Assembly (NCBI GenBank): GCA_964629645.1
Contig: CAZVSU010000102.1
Span: 1 to 7,035 of the forward strand
From: JAAKFL01 sp964629645
GTDB lineage: Bacteria > Chlamydiota > Chlamydiia > Chlamydiales > SLFE01
Direction of reading: 5' to 3'
Length of the DNA: 7,035 nucleotides
Part shown: positions 6,458 through 7,035 of the stretch, one piece after another
Layout: every line of letters starts with the position of its first letter
Position numbering within the stretch: the stretch's first letter is position 1
Program-made: the position numbers and the translations under genes
Notes under the pieces: model-generated
What the model saw: only the letters and a program-made list of their open reading frames with translations
Database searches by the model: none
Told to the model about the DNA's origin: nothing

Positions 6458-7035
6458 ATGATAGAGCCTGTCCGTCTCAACACATTCCGCTTAAACCCTG
6501 TTAAAGACGACGTCTCTTTGCCGGCATCGCCCGCTCCTGAAAAAGCGGGGAGGAAAACTCCTGCGGGCGTGGCCGATGTCCCGACAAAAATGATCCGTCA
6601 GACGCCGGCTGAAATGGCCAAAGAGATCGACCTTCTCCCTTTAAAGCCGAGCCGCAAAGAGGCTGTGGAAGTTCTCGACGAGCTGATTGCCGTGAATCAA
6701 AGAAATTTTCCCGACACTTTCAATTTCGAAAAGACGATGGTCCTTTACTACAAAGCCATGGTGGCGTGTCTCAAAGGGGAAACCGAGACGATGGTGAGCA
6801 CCATGAGGATGCTTGAAAAGGAAATCGAAAAAATAGGCGATGAAAGACAAAAAGAGTATCAAAAGATAGCTGACCGCATGGGGCGGCAAAAATGGTTCAA
6901 TGCCGCGAACTTAGGAGGCATCGTCGCCGGTGGAATCGTCGGTTCCCTATCGAGCGGAGGCTCTTTAGCTCCTGCCATTTTAGCGGGAACGGCCGTGCTC
7001 GGCTTGATGCAAATCGACGAAATGGCCAACCACCC
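6458..7035 (+). CDS. Translocator-like protein with coiled coil and glycine-rich hydrophobic segment (3' end beyond window)
   Basis: Only the first 192 residues are in the window; the frame is open to the edge. The start ATG at 6458 has GCAGGAG (6444-6450) seven bases upstream. The order is a proline- and charge-rich N-terminus without a signal peptide (1-60), a helical segment (about 62-100), a charged coiled coil (about 112-145) and a hydrophobic glycine-rich stretch (about 152-185) ending LAGTAVLGLMQIDEMAN. This arrangement, and a hydrophobic segment closing in LxLMxxDE, resembles pore-forming type III translocators of the YopB/SipB/SseC group; chlamydial members are CopB/CopB2. The similarity is to architecture and a short motif, not a full alignment. 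Alternatives are another secreted coiled-coil membrane protein or an inclusion-membrane protein. It shares an operon with the preceding coiled-coil gene. Competing hairpins can form in its early coding region (6528-6569). Confidence 0.72.
   Translation, partial: MIEPVRLNTFRLNPVKDDVSLPASPAPEKAGRKTPAGVADVPTKMIRQTPAEMAKEIDLLPLKPSRKEAVEVLDELIAVNQRNFPDTFNFEKTMVLYYKAMVACLKGETETMVSTMRMLEKEIEKIGDERQKEYQKIADRMGRQKWFNAANLGGIVAGGIVGSLSSGGSLAPAILAGTAVLGLMQIDEMANH
6528..6569 (+). other. Two mutually exclusive GC-rich stems in the early coding region of the translocator-like gene
   Basis: CCCGCT (6530-6535) can pair with AGCGGG (6544-6549) around an 8-base loop. The overlapping CGCCCGC (6528-6534) can instead pair exactly with GCGGGCG (6563-6569), enclosing AGGA/TCCT (6551-6554 and 6559-6562). 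Both cannot form at once. The complementarity is directly visible; a regulatory role is speculation, since it lies in GC-richer coding sequence. Confidence 0.35.

Noticed and set aside
6641..6889. An 82-codon leftward frame near the right edge
   Set aside because: It is antisense to the translocator-like gene, which has a strong ribosome site and sensible domain order. The leftward product has an accidental hydrophobic start and nothing else in favour.
1..7035. Insertion sequences, CRISPR arrays, tRNA or rRNA genes
   Set aside because: I saw no transposase-like frame, no evenly spaced repeat array, no cloverleaf with a T-loop signature and no conserved rRNA stretch in the window.

Overview
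The window most likely comes from an environmental member of the Chlamydiales (Waddlia- or Estrella-like). This is inferred from four things seen together: an F-box plus leucine-rich-repeat protein (a eukaryote-style effector type expanded in amoeba-associated chlamydiae), a SpoIID-domain protein in a non-sporulating setting, an NSS-family sodium-coupled transporter, and a pair of genes that look like type III secretion cargo. The housekeeping genes are close to 50% GC in sampled stretches. The species call is not secure.

Layout. Positions 1-113 are a leader packed with four small perfect inverted repeats. It is followed by a rightward, visibly AT-richer gene (114-1226) for an F-box/LRR protein. 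Four leftward genes then form a tight apparent operon, read from right to left: an NSS-family transporter (start about 5578, end 4223), ruvB (4222-3233), a SpoIID-domain peptidoglycan enzyme (3221-2307) and queA (2251-1223). The transporter and ruvB abut (TAA directly followed by ATG). The spoIID ribosome binding site overlaps the ruvB stop. A perfect 11-bp hairpin lies between spoIID and queA. The F-box gene and queA converge and overlap by 4 bases. A divergent AT-rich intergenic region (about 5579-5755) carries candidate promoters, an 11-bp direct repeat and an inverted repeat. To its right, two rightward genes form an operon: an unidentified coiled-coil protein (5756-6442), and a protein cut by the window edge (6458 onward). 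The latter has a coiled-coil segment followed by a glycine-rich hydrophobic segment resembling YopB/SseC-type translocators.

How it fits together. The central operon is housekeeping: amino-acid (or similar) uptake, Holliday-junction branch migration, septal peptidoglycan remodelling and queuosine tRNA modification. The two flanks look host-facing: a ubiquitin-machinery mimic on the left and a candidate translocator locus on the right. The most distinctive points are the likely loss of the canonical SpoIID catalytic glutamate, the candidate translocator pair, and the repeat-rich leader of the F-box gene.
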